A DNA stretch of 64,000 bases from Dryomyza anilis (GCA_951804985.1 OX638136.1:9859303-9923302); one strand, 5' to 3'. Positions 30,366 through 46,669 are shown, counted from the first letter of the stretch. Numbers and translations: made by a program. The notes: generated by a model not told the origin, from the sequence alone.

Positions 30366-33300
30366 ACTATTTTAGGAAAAGAACTTATTATTTTAAAGTT
30401 AGTTAATCATCAATTGAGAAAAGAAATAAATTAAGCACATGCAGCCAATTGCATTAATTTAAATTTAAATCAATGTTAGTCATAAAATTGTCGAATTCAA
30501 TACGGATAGTGCAAAACCAACAATTTTTACTGACCTATATTAATAGCGCAAGATATCAAACCTTGAAAAGGGTGTTCCCCCAAGTGTTTCATGCTGAAGC
30601 ACATATGCAATTTGTACGAACGTATGTATATCATACACTAAGCAAGCGTTAATAGCTGACATATAAATGCAGATCTTGTAGTTTTTTATTTTGATACCAT
30701 AAACAATGCAAATAAATAAAATTCAATTTTACCGTCATGCCAGTAGGAAGTTTGATATAATGTGACTTATATAAGTACACAAAAATAATATAATAAAATA
30801 TTAAACATGTTTAGAAAATAAATCGCAACTCTAATTATATTTATTTACATGCAGAGAAATTATAGGTACTTTTGTATATTAACATAATTCAATTTGAATA
30901 AGTTTGAATATAACAAATAAATTTTAAATGAATTTGAAGAACTTACTTATAATAATTTAAATTTCTTAAAGAAGAAGAAAAATATCATTTAGTATTAAAA
31001 TTAAAAAAGAGAGATATATAAATATTTAGTACAGTTAAAATTAAAAAAAAGGAACAAAAAAAAAATATATTAGTAGAATAAATTTAATGTAAAAAAAAAC
31101 AGGTAATAAATAAAAGCAAAGAATTTAAAATTTAAAAAAGCGATTTATACATTATATTATTTAGTGTAGTTGAAATAAAAAAAAAAGTTTTAATTATTGA
31201 ATTGAAAAAATAAAAGAGGAAACATATTAGTAAAATAAATAAAATGAATAAAATATATATATATATATAGGTATTAAAGATTAATTTTTTTTTTTAAAAA
31301 CAATTTTTAAATTTTAAAGAAAAAAAAGAGAAAAAAAATATAATAAGAAGAGATGAAAAAAAAGAAAAATATGAAAAAAAAAAAATAATAAACAAGACAA
31401 AAAAATTGGGGAATTAAATTAAAAAAGAAAAAAGGAGAAGAAACAAGGTAGACAAAAAAAAATATTAACAATTAAATTTTTAAAGAATAAAAAAAAGAAA
31501 TAAAAAAATATATAAATATGAAAAAAAGGGAACTAAAGTTAAAAAAGGAGAAAATTTTAAGAAAATAAAAAGAAAAAAAAAGAAGGAGGTATGAAAATTT
31601 TAATTAAAGAAGAAAATAAAAAAAGAAAAAAAAGAAGAAGAAAATAAGAAGAAAAGAAAAAAAAATATAGAGAAAAAAATAAGAGAAAAAAATATATATA
31701 TAAATAACAGATATTAACTATTAATTTTTTTTTAAGAAAAAAAAAACAAGGAAAAAAAATTATTAACAAAAAATAAAAGAATTAAAAAAAAAAATATATT
31801 TAATTAATTTATTTTAATTTTTATCTAACATATTATTTTGTTTTGGAAATTTAAATTTGTATTGGAAATTAAATAAATTTTTAAACTAAATTAACACAGT
31901 TAAAGCAAAAAAATGTATATGTAATAAATTCATCAATTCTTGAGAAAATTTTATTTTATATATGTATATGCAATGTGCAATATATTCTATGTACATATAT
32001 ATTTAAAAAAAAAAAATTTTGAAATTTTTTTTTTTTTCATTTTTGCGCATTGAAGTGGGATTGAATCCGCCGCATTGAGTCCCTCCGCATATAAGACGAC
32101 GATCTTAGCCATTGGGCTAAATACATAATTACACTAAAATCACACTATGTTAATAAAAGCTAGTACTACACAAAATAGTAATACTTCAAATAATGTGCAC
32201 ACTATATTTCAAGTAATTAAAGTATTTTAAAATCAATCATTTAGCACAGGCCATGTTACATGAACAATTATATATTATACGAAAATTATTCTAAGATTAC
32301 ATAAATTAGTACCACACCAGTAGTGTGCCACCACATATTTTGAATAGTTTGAAAACAAAATTAAAATTATTGTTTGTAAAATATTCATGTAAATTTAAAA
32401 TATCCTAGTGCACAAAAATTGTTATTTTGAGTGGCCAATAGCGCTGGATACTCAGAAGACGCATAGATAATCGTTGGGGTCTTGGGACTTTAATGGGGAC
32501 ATGTGGAAGGAGCTCTGGGTGTTATCAACAAGAAGAAGAAGTGAAGCAGATGTCCAGCAGATTCAAATAAAGTAAAGAAAAACAAAGAAATGAAGCAGAG
32601 TGGCAGCATATTTGAAGACGTAGAAGGATGCACTAGGAGCAAACTTGTTGCTATACCAAGCACAAATAGATTGCAGTTATTGAATTTTAATCATAAAACT
32701 ACAACTACAACAAAATATATAAAAAGTCAAATTATTATGTCTTCCATCGCACAGAGAGATGAATCGATGCAGTAACGATATTCTGATATCAACAATTCAG
32801 ATATCTATAAGCTACATAAAGTGACATGAGCACCAAGATGTTTTCAAAATGTTTGACAAGATCGCAGAAAAGAACACTCATCTCGAACGAATCGTCAACC
32901 AAGTCAACGGGATCAAAGCTTTCTTGAAAGAGTAAGAGTCCAGCGTATCAACATGACGATGTCTTCTGGAGATAACACCATTAGCAAATTCCACAAGAAC
33001 CATCAAAGCCCAACAGATCCATCACACTACATACAACGAAACATTGAAGATGAACAAGGACAAATCCGACCCAAGACACAAAACAGCAAGAGGAGAAATC
33101 TGGTCCAACAGTATAGGCATACAAAAGTCACTCATGTGATTATTTACACCTCTCTAACCCAAATATAAAATCAATATATTCATTTTAAGATACCAACAAA
33201 CACACACACACACTCAATAAATAAATATTACACAAGTATAAAAAGAAAGATATTAAAAAAATTTATACAAAACACATAAATAAAATATTTATAAAAAAGA

Positions 33301-33433
33301 AAATAATAACAATATATAAAAAAAGAAGAAAAAAATATATATATATACATATATAAAAAAGAAGATATATATCTAAAAAAAAAATTATTATTATTGAAAC
33401 CCATTTAATTATTCAAACGTATTTTTATAGATA
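29996..33433 (+). other. U2 3' region: AT array, purine tract, tRNA-like, third-ORF region
   Basis: No complete gene. In order: shared post-integrase block, (TA)n array of about 56 bp at 30305-30360, purine tract at 30960-31830, tRNA-like segment at 32041-32128, third-ORF region at 32440-33168 with small open frames (32590-32775; 32953-33168), then AT-rich sequence. Confidence 0.6.
32440..33168 (+). pseudogene. Third-ORF region, U2 copy
   Basis: Colinear with the U0 copy. The first short frame reads MKQSGSIFEDVEGCTRSKL, the last contains SGDNTISKFHKNHQSPTDP. Differences from U0 include AAGAGTAAGAGTCCAGCG replacing a short stretch near 32930. No stable reading frame is shared by all copies, which argues against coding function now. 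Confidence 0.4.
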
Positions 33434-33907
33434 TAATAATAATAATAGTTTTGCATTACTGTTCTGTAAGAACTTAGGCCGAGCTCTTCACCATTTTGAG
33501 CTGTGCGTGTTATATTTGTACTCAAAGTGGTGGGACCTACAGTTTATTGCCGAATCCGAACGGCGGGTGAGAGCTTTTCATAGGCAATGTTTTTACTCAC
33601 GGAGGTTTGCCATTTACTGCCGAGAGGTAGCGCGGTATAGAAAAATGTGTCTATGGGCGAGTTTACACGATAGAGAAAATAGCTAGAGATAGAACAAAAT
33701 AGAGCAAAAAATCTCATAGAGTTGTGTAAAGACTACATAGAGCTCCACTGAAGGGAGCTCTACGGTAGATTTTTCTCTCTATCTCTAGCTAATTTCTCTA
33801 TCGTGTATTCGAGCCTTATGAAAAGATGTTGTTAGCCCCAGTCCAGGCTTGAACCGGGGACCTTTTGGCTCGCAGTCCAAAGCACTAACCACTGAGCTAC
33901 CGCGGCT
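33434..33907 (-). mobile_element. SINE with MITE (33655-33816), U2
   Basis: Same insertion site, orientation, TSD and nested MITE position as in U1, which means it was inherited by duplication of the unit and was not a new insertion. The MITE is again 162 bp with TAT on both sides. Confidence 0.88.
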
Positions 33908-34091
33908 ATATTTTTATAGAAAACTTAAGATAAAATAACATATTATATTTATTATCACCATATCAAAATAAACATATTATCATTATTAATCTTAATATTA
34001 ACTCTAAGAAAACATAATATCTATATATTCAACAATATATTTAAGACATCCTAATATTAATAATAATTTTTTTTCCATAAGGGGGGAGGAA

Positions 34092-34683
34092 TGTTGTGAA
34101 TTAGCGCATACATTTTTCTTTTCTTTATGGTTATTCATTCAGTTTTGGATGTTTCTGTACATATGTTGAGCGCATCATGTTTTTATATCATGTTGTACAG
34201 CAACATGTTCATAGCATTGTCCCAACGCTTCACGTTGGCAACAATGATAATAATTTGGCAAGCGCTAAAGCTATGCTTAGACCACACCTCTTTCAGGTTA
34301 GCTTGCACAGTTAACAAAAGCTGGCAATAATTTGGCAAAGCGCTAAAGTTTTACTTAGACCACACCTCTTTCAAGAGGCTTGCAATACAATTTTCCATTG
34401 CATAATTTTGGGTCTATGTTAAAATAAGCAAAGCAGCGATTGCCAACAATTCTGATATTTCGCAATTGGTGTCAGCCAAAAACTGCAAGTCGGACTTCGT
34501 TGCAATTTAAAGATTGCAGTTTAACCAACCTCAAGTGGAGGTACTAAAATAGTAAAAGTGTCTTTTCAACTCTAAAATTAATAAAAGTGTCTTTTCAACT
34601 ATAAAAATAAAAAAGTGTCTTTTGATTATTTAATTATAAAATAAATAAATCAACTCTAACTTTACAACTCTAACTTTACAACA
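34092..34683 (+). repeat. LTR c (592 bp)
   Basis: TGTTGTGAATTAGCG to TTTACAACA. It shares the deletion of the three-hairpin segment with LTR b but has an additional TAAAAGTGTCTTTT copy. Hence LTRs b and c form one sub-lineage. Confidence 0.85.
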
Positions 34684-34739
34684 AATATAAGTTATATCCA
34701 TTTGTTAAGAAGCAAAGAATTAAAAGTAAAGTAATATTT

Positions 34740-34891
34740 TTATTGTTGCACCTGAGGCACATCCTCTACTGCATTGGATAACTTAATGGCAGACTGTCTA
34801 GACGTTGATTTGCCAGTGGTGAAGTGGAACTGCATATATTTCTTTCCGCATCCAACCCTGATCAGTTCGCTCTCGCCAAAGATCAGCCAAA
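34740..34891 (-). pseudogene. Captured exon-like fragment, U3, with GT-AG intron 34892-34975
   Basis: On the minus strand, an 84 bp stretch starting GTGAGT (34975-34970) and ending CATTGCAG (34892) looks like a short AT-rich fly intron. It is followed by a 152 bp exon whose open frame reads LIFGESELIRVGCGKKYMQ and FHFTTGKSTSRQSAI to a stop at 34740, then an AATAAA overlapping the stop. I do not recognise the protein. It lies antisense to the LTR unit. Copies: 26997-27107, 49846-49997 and 56552-56703. An alternative is chance openness in a repeat. Confidence 0.45.
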
Positions 34892-34975
34892 CTGCAATGT
34901 AGCAAAGAACTTGTCTTCATTAAGCTAAACTATATTATATAGTTTCAATAAAGTAAAATAAAAAGAAATACTCAC

Positions 34976-36007
34976 AATTTCGAAAGAAATATTAACATTT
35001 TTTTTTATTTTTCTTCCTTTACATCAAAATCAAATGTATCTTCTGACACTTTCTGTAGGTATTGCATACTTTCACTCTATTTATACTACTTTTTTTTAAA
35101 TTAAAAGGACGAAATACAGAAAATACTTCCATTATTTGTATAGATATGTACGCTTTGTTTCCCATGTATCAATTAATTCGGTACTTTTGATGATACTAAT
35201 TAACTTAGTATACAAGAAGAAGTATACAAAATTCATATTTAGAATATTTTTTTTTCCTGAGTTTACCAAAAAAATGCAGGCCAAATAAATTACCATGGCC
35301 ATGGTACTGTATATATCAACAATTTTGAGTTTATTTTGTACTATTTCAAACTTTTGTGACTTTAGATATATGATAATTAATAAAATTCTGCATATAGCAT
35401 AAATGATTTTTAATATATTTTTCTTTTTCCATATAAAATCCATACTGAACTTTAAAAAATGAACAGAAAAAAATTAAAAAAAAATTACAATAGTTATAAA
35501 AAACTACGTTAGGTGTCTTCAATAGTAGTATTCAAACTACTTTCTTCAGTTGACTTTGTCTCTTTGTCAGTACAGGTTGTTATTACAAGTGCATGTAGTG
35601 ATTTCTGTGATTAAAATAGTGTATTGAATATTAAATATACTTATAGTGAGTTTTCGTCAAAGTTCTGTTTCTTGTCGTTAAGTGTCGTTGTTTTTATAAA
35701 ATATTAAATATTTGTTATAATACTTTTATATTTAAATCAATTTAAGTAATATATTTGTCTATTTCTGTGTAATATTACTGCGGCATGCATTGTTATTGTT
35801 ATCTGTGATTTTCTATTCTTCTTTGTGCGATATTTGTTTACGTCGTTTTTCTATTGTGTTGTTAGTGCGTATTTTAATTAGTAACAGCTGTAATCATTTA
35901 ACCCTTGAGTGATCCAATTATTTTTATTCGGCACTAAATTTAAAAATTTTTAAAATTTATAAATTTTTTTAATTTTGTACTTTTGTTATTTTCAAAAGTT
36001 ATAATAA
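34976..36007 (+). other. Region between captured exon and ORF1, U3
   Basis: AT-rich. On the minus strand near 35030-35090 a short frame reads YLQKVSEDTFDFDVKEEK and stop, perhaps part of the same captured gene. From about 35510 the sequence is the presumed non-LTR 5' UTR. A 103-residue hydrophobic minus-strand frame at 35132-35443 is not conserved as a frame in U2. Confidence 0.35.
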
Positions 36008-37069
36008 ATGGAATTCTTATCAGTAGACAATTTTGCTGCCTGTTCTTTGAGGGATAAGTGGAAGAGTCAAAACATATTAAATTCTATGTTTTCTTGTTCC
36101 GGTTCCTGCAGACAGCTTTATCATGCTCCATGTGCCAATATTTCTATGGCGTGTACAGATTTTTTAAATTCAGTGCACTCAGGTATTGCAATGGTATTGT
36201 CCTACTTGCAGACCTCTCTCTCCATCAGTTTTTTTTTTTTTTTGTTAAAATTAAACTCTTTGGAGATAGGCTAAATACTTTAAACATCAATTATACAGAA
36301 ATTTTAAATTCATTAAATGAATTTATTTCATTGGTACATGCAAGTGATACTGAGTATTTGGCGGATTGTATTGATAATCATACAGCAATTATCGACGATT
36401 CTGCTCATCTGATATTGTTCCTCCACCCAAAAAAGTGGTCAAAAAGCGCAAACGAGTTAATAGTAATAACTCACTAAACCCTCCTCGGGCAAAGCGCATT
36501 TCACATAAAACTTCTATCACTCCTCCCCCTCAACCTCCTAATGCAGCGCCTTTACTAGTAGCAGTAAGCCTGCCCGAAACTAGCACTAATAATATTATCA
36601 ATATTAATAATGAAAATTCTGGATTGAAGGCAATACCTAAATTAAAAAGAATTTTTATTTCTAGATTAATGCCTGACACGACTACTGACAATATAATCAG
36701 CTTTTTAAAAACAAATAATCTAGTACCTGCTGACACCTACATATCATGTAAGAAAATTGGTAACAGGCCATCTTATGCATCATTCACTGTATCAATCGCT
36801 ACAGAATATGCTGCGGATGTTATTCGCTCAAATCATTGGGCAGACAATATTTTTGTTTCCGAATTCAAACAAAAAAAGTCAACAAACCAACTGCACACCA
36901 AAATTCAAAAAACTAGAGCGAATCACCCTTTACTATCAAAACGTAAGGGGTTTGCGCTCAAAGACTCGAGATATTTTTTTAGCTACTCAAACTATTGAAT
37001 ATGATCTCATAGCATTAACTGAGACTTGGTTAAATAATAGCTATTTAAGTATTGAAATATCTGATAATA
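36008..37069 (+). pseudogene. CR1/jockey-like ORF1 and endonuclease start, U3
   Basis: Nearly identical to the U2 copy, with an extra NEFIS segment (36317-36331) absent from U2, showing U2 has a 15 bp deletion. The poly-T frameshift near 36235 is shared. The junction to integrase is at 37069-37072, the same as in U2. Confidence 0.72.
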
Positions 37070-38007
37070 GGGCGTAAAAACATTTTTAAGAATTCGGCAA
37101 CAGTACCGATGGAACGGTATGCAGAAGCAAATAAAGGATTATGTGAAAAATTGTTCAAAATGTCAGGTATACAAGTGTTCAAGGCTGACGAAGATGCCAA
37201 TGGTTCAAACTGAAACGCCAGTCATACCCTTTGACAAAGTGTACATGGACCTGGTGGGTATTCTGCCTGAAACCATTTCAGGGAATAAATACATATTAAC
37301 GTTTCAGGACGAATTTTTTAAATTTATGTGCTGTGTGGCTATACCCGATGCGGAAGCCAACACCGTAGCAAAAGCATTCTTCAACGAAATAGTTACACGC
37401 TACAATATACCCAGGCAATGGATCGAACTTCGTTTCCAAACTATTTTCGGATACATGTAAATTGTTAGTTATCGTCCACTAGCTGAATATGTACGTAGTT
37501 TTCAACGTACTGTTGTCCATGCACTACTCCTTGAGCGCTGCATTAACCGCTGCAGCCGTTAACATAACTGGGACCAATGGTTAAATTCTGCAATGCATGT
37601 TTATAATAACACGGTGCATACGTCGACGGGTCAAACACCATTCCGTACGTTGTACGGGTTTGTCTTCGACATGCCTACGAATTTAAAGCGTAAATGTTCA
37701 CCTTTATATAACGCAGAAGACTACAATAAGGTACTAAAGTAAAAATTACAGCGATCACACGAGATCGTCAGGCAAAAGGGCCAAGGAGGTGTCGAAAAAA
37801 CAATACCACAAGAACCTCAACCCTATACAATTCAAACCACACGACATGGTTTTAATGAGAAACCAAACTAGGAAGAATAAGTTCTCTCCAATTTGGAAGC
37901 GACCCTACGTGGTCGTAGGGGGAAGTGGGCCAGTGACCACGACGATATTGATCAAAAACAAAGATAAGAAAATTCACAATAATTTGTTAAAGGCATATCG
38001 CAAATAG
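37070..38007 (+). pseudogene. Integrase, U3
   Basis: Open segments at 37119-37460 and 37789-38007 separated by the shared stop and the 63 bp insert (37503-37565). The GPY motif reads WKRPYVV, a Gly to Arg change absent in the other copies. Premature TAA at 37740 as in U2. Confidence 0.82.
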
Positions 38008-41885
<3,878 letters not shown>

Positions 41886-42452
41886 TGTTTTGAATTAGCG
41901 CATACATTTTTCTTTTCTTTATGGTTCTTCACTACTCCTTCAGTTTTGGATGTTGCTGTACATATGTTGAGCGCATCATGTTTTTATATCATGTTGTACA
42001 GCAACATGTTCATAGCATTGTCCCAACGCTTCACGTTGGCAACAATGATAATAATTTGGCAAAGCGCTAAGCTTTGCATAGAACACACCTTTTTCAAGAG
42101 GCTTGCAATACAATTTTCCATTGCATAATTTTGGGTCTATGTTAAAATAAGTGAAGCAGCGATTGCCAACAATTCTGATATTTCGCAATTGGTGTCAGCC
42201 AAAAACTGCAAGTCGGACTTTCTTGAAAAGTCACGTACACCAAAATTGAGTGGAAGTCAAAACTCACTAGAACATAGTGAGAATAGAATTTAAGAAAAGC
42301 TTGCAGCGAAGGTATTGTTAATACCTTTAGTTGCAATTTAAAAGATTGTAGTTTATCCAACCTCAAGTGGAGGTTCTAAAAATAGTAAAAGTGTCTTTTC
42401 AATAGTAAATTTAATAAATCAACTATAATTTTACAACTCTAACTATACAACA
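41886..42452 (+). repeat. LTR d (567 bp)
   Basis: TGTTTTGAATTAGCG to ACTATACAACA. It has lost the segment between GAACACACCT and TTTTTCAAGAGG and the terminal AAAAGTGTC repeats but keeps the CTCACTA and GGTATT hairpins. It is joined directly to integrase. Confidence 0.82.
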
Positions 42453-43105
42453 CAGGACGATTTTTCAAAATGTATGTGCTGTGTGGCTATACCCGATGCG
42501 GAAGCCAACACCGTAGCAAAAGCATTCTTCAACGAAATAGTTACACGCCACAATATACCCAGACAATGGATCGAACTTCGTTTCCAAACTATTTTCGGAT
42601 ACATGTAAATTGTTAGGAATTAAAAAATTACATATAACACCCTACCATCCACTGGCTAATGGGTCATTGGAACGAAGTCATCGTCCACAGATGAATATTT
42701 ACGTAGTTTTGCGAAATTCTGCAATGCATGTTCATAATAACTCGGTGCATACGTCGACGGGTTAAACACCATTCCGTACGTTGTACGGGTTTGACTTCGA
42801 CATGCCTACGAATTTAAAGCGTAAATGTTCACCTTTATATAAAGCAGAAGACTACAATAAGGTACTAAAATACCAAATACAGCAATCACACGAGATCGTC
42901 AGGCAAAATCAATGTAGGGCCAAGGAGGTGTCGAAAAAACAATACGACAATACTCAACCCTGTACAATTCAAACCACACGACATGGTTTTAATGAAAAAC
43001 CAAACTAGGAAGAATAAGTTCTCTCCAGTTTGGAAGGGACCCTACGTGGTCGTAGAGGGAAGTGGGCCAGTGACCACGACGATACTGATCAAAAACAAAG
43101 ATTAG
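42453..43105 (+). pseudogene. Integrase C-terminal half, U4
   Basis: Starts at CAGGACGATTTTTC and includes the shared stop after IFGYM, a deletion of about 40 bp after CGTCCACAG shared with U5 and U6, a TAA at 42763 and a small deletion near 42950. The GPY motif (WKGPYVVVEGSG) is still readable in a shifted frame. Confidence 0.78.
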
Positions 43106-43160
43106 AAAATTCACAATAATATGTTAATGGCATATCACAAATAGTATATGCCGTTAAACT

Positions 43161-43879
43161 AACCAGTTGGGAAGGTTAGATCACATGGGAAATTTTAAAG
43201 TAGGTGTAATTATGATAGTTAGGATTATATAAATTATAGTCGGTCTAAGCCGACTATAAATACCCTACACATATGTGTGGTTACCATTCAAAGTGATATA
43301 TAGGTCATCAGGGTATACGAATCCTGAAAATAACTACAAACATTCAATCGCTGAAGAATTTCCATTCATTTGATACCCATATTTACAAATGGGTAGGTGT
43401 ACCGAATTTCGATTTTTTTTTTGTGAACCACAAGTCTTTTCGCCGGAAAACATTATTATCATGTATTTGAGCATGATATCAATGTATATTTGACCAAAAG
43501 AGTTTACCTAAGCACGTGTACATAAAAACTGATCTTTATATGTACATTTTATATGAGGTATTTGAACATAAGTGGTCGGATCATAGGTCACAATGGACCG
43601 ATCTCGCACATACACCTTTTTTCGCACATACAGCGTAGGTATATGAGTAATCTAAGTTATAAGTTTCATTTATCTAGCTCTTCAATTTTAAAAGTAGTAG
43701 GGCTTTCAACAGACAGACAGACGGACAGACAGACGGACAGACGGACATCGCTAAATCGACTCAGGAGGTCATGCTGATCAAGAATATATATACTTTTCCA
43801 TACCGAAGATGCTTCCTTCTGGGTGTTACAAAGGGCGTACCAAACTGAATATACCCTTTCACTCTTAGTGTAGGGTATA
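43161..43879 (+). mobile_element. Dispersed repeat, about 720 bp, copy 1
   Basis: Begins ACCAGTTGGGAAGG and ends GTGTAGGGTATAA. Inside are a hairpin TATAGTCGG...CCGACTATA at 43235-43258, TACCCTACAC at 43260, and a run of CAGACAGACGGA near 43715. TACCCTACAC at one side and GTGTAGGGTA at the other form subterminal inverted repeats. No protein is encoded. The class is not recognised. Flanks here do not match each other, unlike the other copies. Confidence 0.75.
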
Positions 43880-44177
43880 ACAAAACAAAAAAAAAAAAAA
43901 ATTAAAAAAAAAATATCTATATATTTTTATCATTATTATTATTGAAACCCATTTAATTATTCAAACATATTTTTATAGATAATTAAAAAAAAAAACATAT
44001 TATATTTATTATCACCATGTTAAAATAAGCATATTATTTTATTATATTATTAATCTTAATATTAACTCTAAGAAAACATCATTTCTATATTTTCAACAAT
44101 TTATTTAAGACATTTTGTAAAAAATTATCATTAATCCTAATACTAATAATATTTTTTTTTCCATAAGGGGGGAGGAA
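43880..44177 (+). other. U4 remnant of the pre-LTR region with polypurine tract
   Basis: Matches 41545-41885 of U3 (AAAACAAAAAAAAA, TTATTATTGAAACCC, then AAGGGGGGAGGAA). No gene. Confidence 0.65.
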
Positions 44178-44893
44178 TGTTGTGAATTAGCGCATACATT
44201 TTTCTTTTCTTTATGGTTCTTCACTACTCCTTCAGTTTTGGATGTTGCTGTACATATGTTGAGCGCATCATGTTTTTATATCATGTTGTACAGCAACATG
44301 TTCATAGCATTGTCCCAACGCTTCACGTTGGCAACAATGATAATAATTTGGCACTAAGCTTTGCATAGAACACACCTCTTTCAGGTTAGCTTGCACAGTT
44401 AACAGAAGCTGGCAATAATTTGGCAAAGCGCTAAAGCTTTACTTAGACCACACCTCTTTCAAGAGGCTTGCAATACAATTTTCCATTGCATAATTTTGGG
44501 TTTATGTTAAAATAAGTGAAGCAGCGATTGCCAACAATTCTGATATTTCGCAATTGGTGTCAGTCAAAAACTGCAAGTCGGACTTTCTTCAAAAGTCACG
44601 TACACCAAAATTGAGTGGAAGTGAAGACTCACTAGAACATAGTGAGAATAGAATTTAAGAAAAGCTTGCAACGAAGGTATTGATAATACCTTTAGTTGCA
44701 ATTTAAAAGATTGTAGTTTAACCAACCTCAAGTGGAGGTTCTAAAAATAGTAAAAGTGTCTTTTCAATAGTAAATTTAATAAAAGTGTCTTTTAAACTCT
44801 AAAAATAAAAAAGTGTCTTTTGATTAATTAAATTGTAGAATAAAAAAATGTAAAATAAATCAACTATAATTTTACAACTCTAACTATACAACA
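44178..44893 (+). repeat. LTR e (716 bp)
   Basis: TGTTGTGAATTAGCG to ACTATACAACA, close to LTR a in length and with the full hairpin chain except a 6 bp loss in the GCAAAGC hairpin (GGCACTAAGCTTTGC). Followed directly by integrase at CAGGACG. Confidence 0.85.
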
Positions 44894-45574
44894 CAGGACG
44901 ATTTTTCTAAATTTATGTGCTGTGTGGCTATACCCGATGCGGAAGCCAACACCGTAGCAAAAGCATTCTTCAACGAAATAGTTACACGCCACAATATACC
45001 CAGACAATGGATCGAACTTCGTTTCCAAACTATTTTCGGATACATGTAAATTGTTAGGAATTAAAAAATTACATATAACACCCTACCATCCACTGGCTAA
45101 TGGGTCATTGGAACGAAGTCATCGTCCACATATGAATATTTACGTAGTTTTGCGAAATTCTGCAATGCATGTTCATAATAACACGGTGCATACGTCGACG
45201 GGTCAAACACCATTCCGTACGTTGTACGGGTTTGACTTCGACATTCCTACGAATTTAAAGCGTAAATGTTCACCTTTATATAACGCAGAAGACTACAATA
45301 AGGTACTAAAGTAAAAAGCGATCACACGAGATCGTCAGGCAAAAGGGCCAAGGAGGTGTCGAAAAAACAATACGACAAGAACCTCAACCCTATACAATTC
45401 AAACCACACGACATGGTTTTAATGAAAAACCAAACTAGGAAGAATAAGTTCTCTCCAGTTTGGAAGGGACCCTTCGTGGTCGTAGTGGGAAGTGGGCCAG
45501 TGACCACGACGATATTGATCAAAAACAAAGATAAGAAAATTCACAATAATATGTTAATGGCATATCACAAATAG
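44894..45574 (+). pseudogene. Integrase C-terminal half, U5
   Basis: Shared stop after IFGYM, then an 87-residue frame (45051-45314) reading KLHITPYHPLANGSLERSHR with the Glu of the core, a stop at 45313 and the C-terminal frame 45356-45574 with WKGPFVVVVGSG. The same roughly 40 bp deletion as in U4 and U6 removes residues after SHRPH. Confidence 0.8.
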
Positions 45575-45801
45575 TGTATGCCGTTAAAACTAAAAATATT
45601 ATAATATTACCCTAAAATAGAACCCATGAAGGTAAAAATATAAAACAAATTAGCTATGCGTTGACAATTAAACTCGTAGATTGCAACATTATGTAGGATA
45701 AAATAAATCTAACCATAAGATAAAGGTAAGATAAATCATTAAATAAATCATTTGGAGGACAAAATAAATACAAATAGTTTAGGAAAACAGTAAGTAAAAA
45801 C

Positions 45802-46557
45802 GAGTTGGGAAAGTTAGGTCACATGGGTAAGTTCGGTCACATGGGGCGAATTTTTATAGTCGGTACGGGCCCGACTATGGAATACCCTACACCTTTGGTG
45901 GGGATATTAACCCTCAGAATATTATACATATATCAGAAATTTACGTCTTATATCCCCATAAATTAAAAAAAAAATTAAAATAAAAAAAAAAATAAAAAAT
46001 TTGAAAAATATAATTGGGCGGACCACGCCTATATTTAAAATTTTGAAAGGCTAATTTTTCATAGATTTGATTTTAATAATTTACGGATCAAATTTCCACT
46101 ATGAAAACCCGGGAAATAATGAAAAAAAAAAGTGGGCGGATCACGCCCATTTTTGGACCACATATTTTTAGGTGAATTCTAACAATACGTTTTAAATTTT
46201 ATAACTATACCTTGAATACTTTTCGAGTTATTAGTTTCGAAAAAGTTATATAAAAGTGACTTGTATGGGAGGTGGGCGTGTCCGTTGACCGATTTTGCTC
46301 ATTTTCAAACTCAGTTCCTACTTTTGGCTAAACTATATTGAGACGAAATTTCATCGCATTCTGATCAGTATTTCTCAAGTTATTCAGCAAGACAGCAAGA
46401 CGGACAGACAGACAGACAGACGGACATGGCTAAACGCACTCGGGTAGTGATGCTGATCAAGAATATATATACTTTTCCATACCGGACACGCCTCCTAAGG
46501 GGCGTTACAATATATGCACAAAGTTAATATACCCTGTACCTCATAGGTGTAGGGTAT
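45802..46557 (+). mobile_element. Dispersed repeat, copy 2, divergent subfamily
   Basis: Begins GAGTTGGGAAAGTTAGG, contains TATAGTCGGTACGGGCCCGACTAT-type palindromic sequence, TACCCTACACC, GTGGGCGGATCACGCCC blocks, a CAGACAGACGG run and ends GGTGTAGGGTAT. AAAAAC lies on both sides as a likely TSD. Only the ends and general plan match copies 1, 3 and 4; the middle is different. Confidence 0.7.
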
Positions 46558-46632
46558 AAAAACAAAGGAAAACTTATAGTAATAAAAAAAGAGATAGGAC
46601 ATATTAAAAATAATAATTTAGTAATAAGAAAT

Positions 46633-46639
<7 letters not shown>

Positions 46640-46669
<30 letters not shown>

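Larger units (their letters stand above)
26377..34091 (+). mobile_element. Array unit U2: LTR b, captured segment, integrase, 3' region
   Basis: About 7.7 kb. After the LTR come an antisense exon-like fragment, non-LTR 5' end and ORF1, endonuclease start, gypsy integrase, A-rich tract, tRNA-like and third-ORF segments, SINE with MITE, and polypurine tract. It closely matches U3 over nearly all its length. Confidence 0.75.
41886..44177 (+). mobile_element. Array unit U4: short unit with a dispersed repeat at its core
   Basis: Only about 2.3 kb: LTR d, integrase C-terminal half, a ~720 bp dispersed repeat, then just the last 300 bp before the polypurine tract. The A-rich tract, tRNA-like and third-ORF parts are gone. 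Confidence 0.75.

Noticed and set aside
35132..35443. 103-residue hydrophobic minus-strand frame
   Set aside because: It is broken in U2 and shortened in U6 and U7 by ordinary indels, and sits in AT-rich sequence with no domain recognised.
43553..43777. 74-residue frame in the dispersed repeat
   Set aside because: It runs through the CAGACAGACGGA minisatellite (TDRQTDRQ) and is not kept in the other copies.
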